DNA from: UBA11164 sp002420085
GTDB taxonomy: Bacteria; Pseudomonadota; Gammaproteobacteria; Xanthomonadales; Xanthomonadaceae
DNA: 23,477 nt
Assembly (NCBI GenBank): GCA_031976395.1
Contig: DALYLJ010000035.1
Span: 1 to 23,477, forward strand
Reading direction: 5' to 3'
Shown: one piece after another, positions 22,269 through 23,477 of the stretch
Position numbering within the stretch: the first letter of the stretch is position 1
Layout of the letters: each line of letters opens with the position of its first letter
Program-made: the position numbers and the translations under genes
Notes under the pieces: model-generated
Seen by the model: only the letters and a program-made list of their open reading frames with translations
Databases searched by the model: none
Told to the model about the DNA's origin: nothing

Positions 22269-22955
22269 ATGCGCATCCTTGTGGTTGAAGACAACAGCGA
22301 TATCGCCGCCAACCTCGGCGACTATCTCGAAGATCGCGGCCACACCGTCGATTTCGCCGCCGATGGCCTGACCGGACTGCATCTGGCCGTGGTCAACGAC
22401 TTCGACGCCATCGTGCTGGACCTGAACCTGCCCGGCATGGACGGCCTGGAGGTCTGTCGCAAACTGCGCCAGGACGCGCGCAAGCAGACGCCGGTGCTGA
22501 TGCTGACCGCACGCGATGCGCTCGATCAGAAACTGGCCGGCTTCGAGTCGGGAGCCGATGACTATCTGGTCAAGCCGTTCGCATTGCAGGAGGTCGAGGT
22601 GCGGCTGAACGTCCTGGCTCGCCGCGGCAAGGGCTCGACCTTGCGGCAGTTGCAGGTCGGCGACCTTGAATTTGATCTCGACACCCTGGAAGTCCGGCGC
22701 CAGGGCCGCCTGCTGCAACTCAATCCGACCGCATTGAAGATCCTCCAGGCGTTGATGGAAGCCTCGCCGGCGGTAGTGACCCGTCAGGATCTGGAAACCC
22801 GTGTCTGGGGCGAGGAACTGCCGGATTCGGACAGCCTGCGTGTCCACATCCATGGCCTGCGCGCGGCCGTGGACAAGCCCTTCGATGTGCCGCTGATCCA
22901 GACCCGGCACGGTATCGGTTATCGGATCGCGGTCCCCGATGCGGTATCGGCATAG
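22269..22955 (+). CDS. OmpR/PhoB-family response regulator
   Basis: The 228-residue protein has an N-terminal receiver domain (about 1-115) with the acidic pair Glu 7/Asp 8, phospho-acceptor Asp 51 (VLDLNLPGMDG), Thr 80 and Lys 102 (LVKPF). A C-terminal winged-helix DNA-binding domain (about 125-225) has LNPTALKILQALM, a WGEELPDSDSLRVHIHGLR recognition-helix stretch and HGIGYRI. It should act as a phosphorylation-dependent transcription factor. The ATG at 22269 is chosen because MRILVVEDN is the standard start; the upstream in-frame ATGs lack support. The stop overlaps the sensor kinase start by 17 bases. The signal is unknown. Confidence 0.95.
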   Translation: MRILVVEDNSDIAANLGDYLEDRGHTVDFAADGLTGLHLAVVNDFDAIVLDLNLPGMDGLEVCRKLRQDARKQTPVLMLTARDALDQKLAGFESGADDYLVKPFALQEVEVRLNVLARRGKGSTLRQLQVGDLEFDLDTLEVRRQGRLLQLNPTALKILQALMEASPAVVTRQDLETRVWGEELPDSDSLRVHIHGLRAAVDKPFDVPLIQTRHGIGYRIAVPDAVSA

Positions 22956-23477
22956 GCTTCGGACCCGGATCGTCCTGTCGTTTCTGCTGTTGGGCTTCGG
23001 CCTGACGGCGATGTTCGCCCTGGCGACCCTGTCGCTGCGCAATCGCTTCGAGAATCAGTTGGTCGAGGACACGCTCCAGCGTGAGGTCGACAATCTGGTC
23101 CAGCAGGTCCGGGAGAATCCCGACCAGCAGCCTTCGTTCGGGTTCTACGAGGCATGGACCTGGCGGGCACAGATGGCGCACCGGGTGCCACTGGCCTGGC
23201 AGTCGCTCGATACCGGCGTTCACGACATCACCGAGGTCGATGAGCAGGGACGTCAGCGGCACTACAAACTGGCAGTCCGCCGCGATTCCGATCGGCTCGG
23301 GTTCGTCCGCTATGACCTCTCGCGCGCCGCGCTCGGGCAGCGACAACTGCTGATCCTGCTGGGTTTCGCGGTGGTCTGTTTCACCGGTCTGGCGTTCGTG
23401 GTCGGCCTGTGGTCATCGCGACGGGTGATGCGGCCGGTCTCGGACCTGGCCAGACGGGTACGGGCGCTCCAGGGGGG
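22939..23477 (+). CDS. Sensor histidine kinase, N-terminal part (cut by window edge)
   Basis: The open frame from ATG 22939, which overlaps the response-regulator stop, runs off the right edge after 179 codons. It encodes a basic start, a first membrane segment (about 11-32), a periplasmic sensor of about 100 residues, a second membrane segment (about 137-158) and the start of a HAMP domain (SSRRVMRPVSDLARRV). This topology, and the overlap with an OmpR-type regulator, identify it as the partner kinase. The His-phosphotransfer and ATPase domains lie outside the window. The sensor part, about residues 33-136, is rich in Gln, Arg and Asp; I cannot tell its ligand. Confidence 0.9.
   Translation, partial: MRYRHRLRTRIVLSFLLLGFGLTAMFALATLSLRNRFENQLVEDTLQREVDNLVQQVRENPDQQPSFGFYEAWTWRAQMAHRVPLAWQSLDTGVHDITEVDEQGRQRHYKLAVRRDSDRLGFVRYDLSRAALGQRQLLILLGFAVVCFTGLAFVVGLWSSRRVMRPVSDLARRVRALQG

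Overview
The window is GC-rich, gene-dense chromosomal DNA from a Gram-negative gammaproteobacterium. The markers are LpxH (lipid A), a lipobox lipoprotein, the rpsP-rimM-trmD-rplS operon, RlmJ, HslR and RimK. Gene content and pairings (ftsK/trxB, cyclophilin/lpxH, arsC-like/dapE) fit the Lysobacterales (Xanthomonadales) or relatives such as Wenzhouxiangella. That placement is inference, since no marker phylogeny could be run. Nearly all of it is housekeeping sequence; I see no CRISPR array, prophage, intact insertion sequence, tRNA or rRNA.

Layout. 1-232 (-): 5' end of ftsK. 529-1488 (+): trxB. 1534-1980 (-): periplasmic His-rich DUF4399 protein. 2450-3834 (+): secreted cyclophilin overlapping lpxH. 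3874-6225 (-): Spx/ArsC-like protein, dapE and a coiled-coil lipoprotein. 6753-9008 (+): secreted GH13 amylase with TIG and CBM20 domains. 9155-11550 (-): htpG-hslR, two heat-shock genes with overlapping ends behind a very good sigma-32 promoter. 11688-14419 (-): the rpsP-rimM-trmD-rplS cluster, with trmD and rplS pushed apart by a 568-bp interval rich in short repeats and a possible transposase remnant. 14508-16355 (-): membrane-anchored DUF885 peptidase. 16512-20175 (+): rlmJ, a beta-lactamase-fold hydrolase, a GNAT acetyltransferase and thiD. 20583-21973 (+): rimB-like protease and rimK, behind a leader with a UUCG terminator/attenuator. 22042-22172 (+): candidate small RNA. 22269-23477 (+): response regulator and the start of its sensor kinase, both running to the window edge or close to it.

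Most worth following are the non-coding elements: the sigma-32 promoter packed against the rplS terminator, the candidate small RNA between rimK and the two-component system, the hairpin leader before rimB-rimK, and the repeat-filled interval inside the ribosomal operon. Among proteins, the notable ones are an HtpG with an unusually long Asp/Pro/Ala-rich linker and a CGTase-like amylase lacking the aromatic residue expected at the cyclisation position. I found no clear novel multi-gene defence or biosynthetic system.
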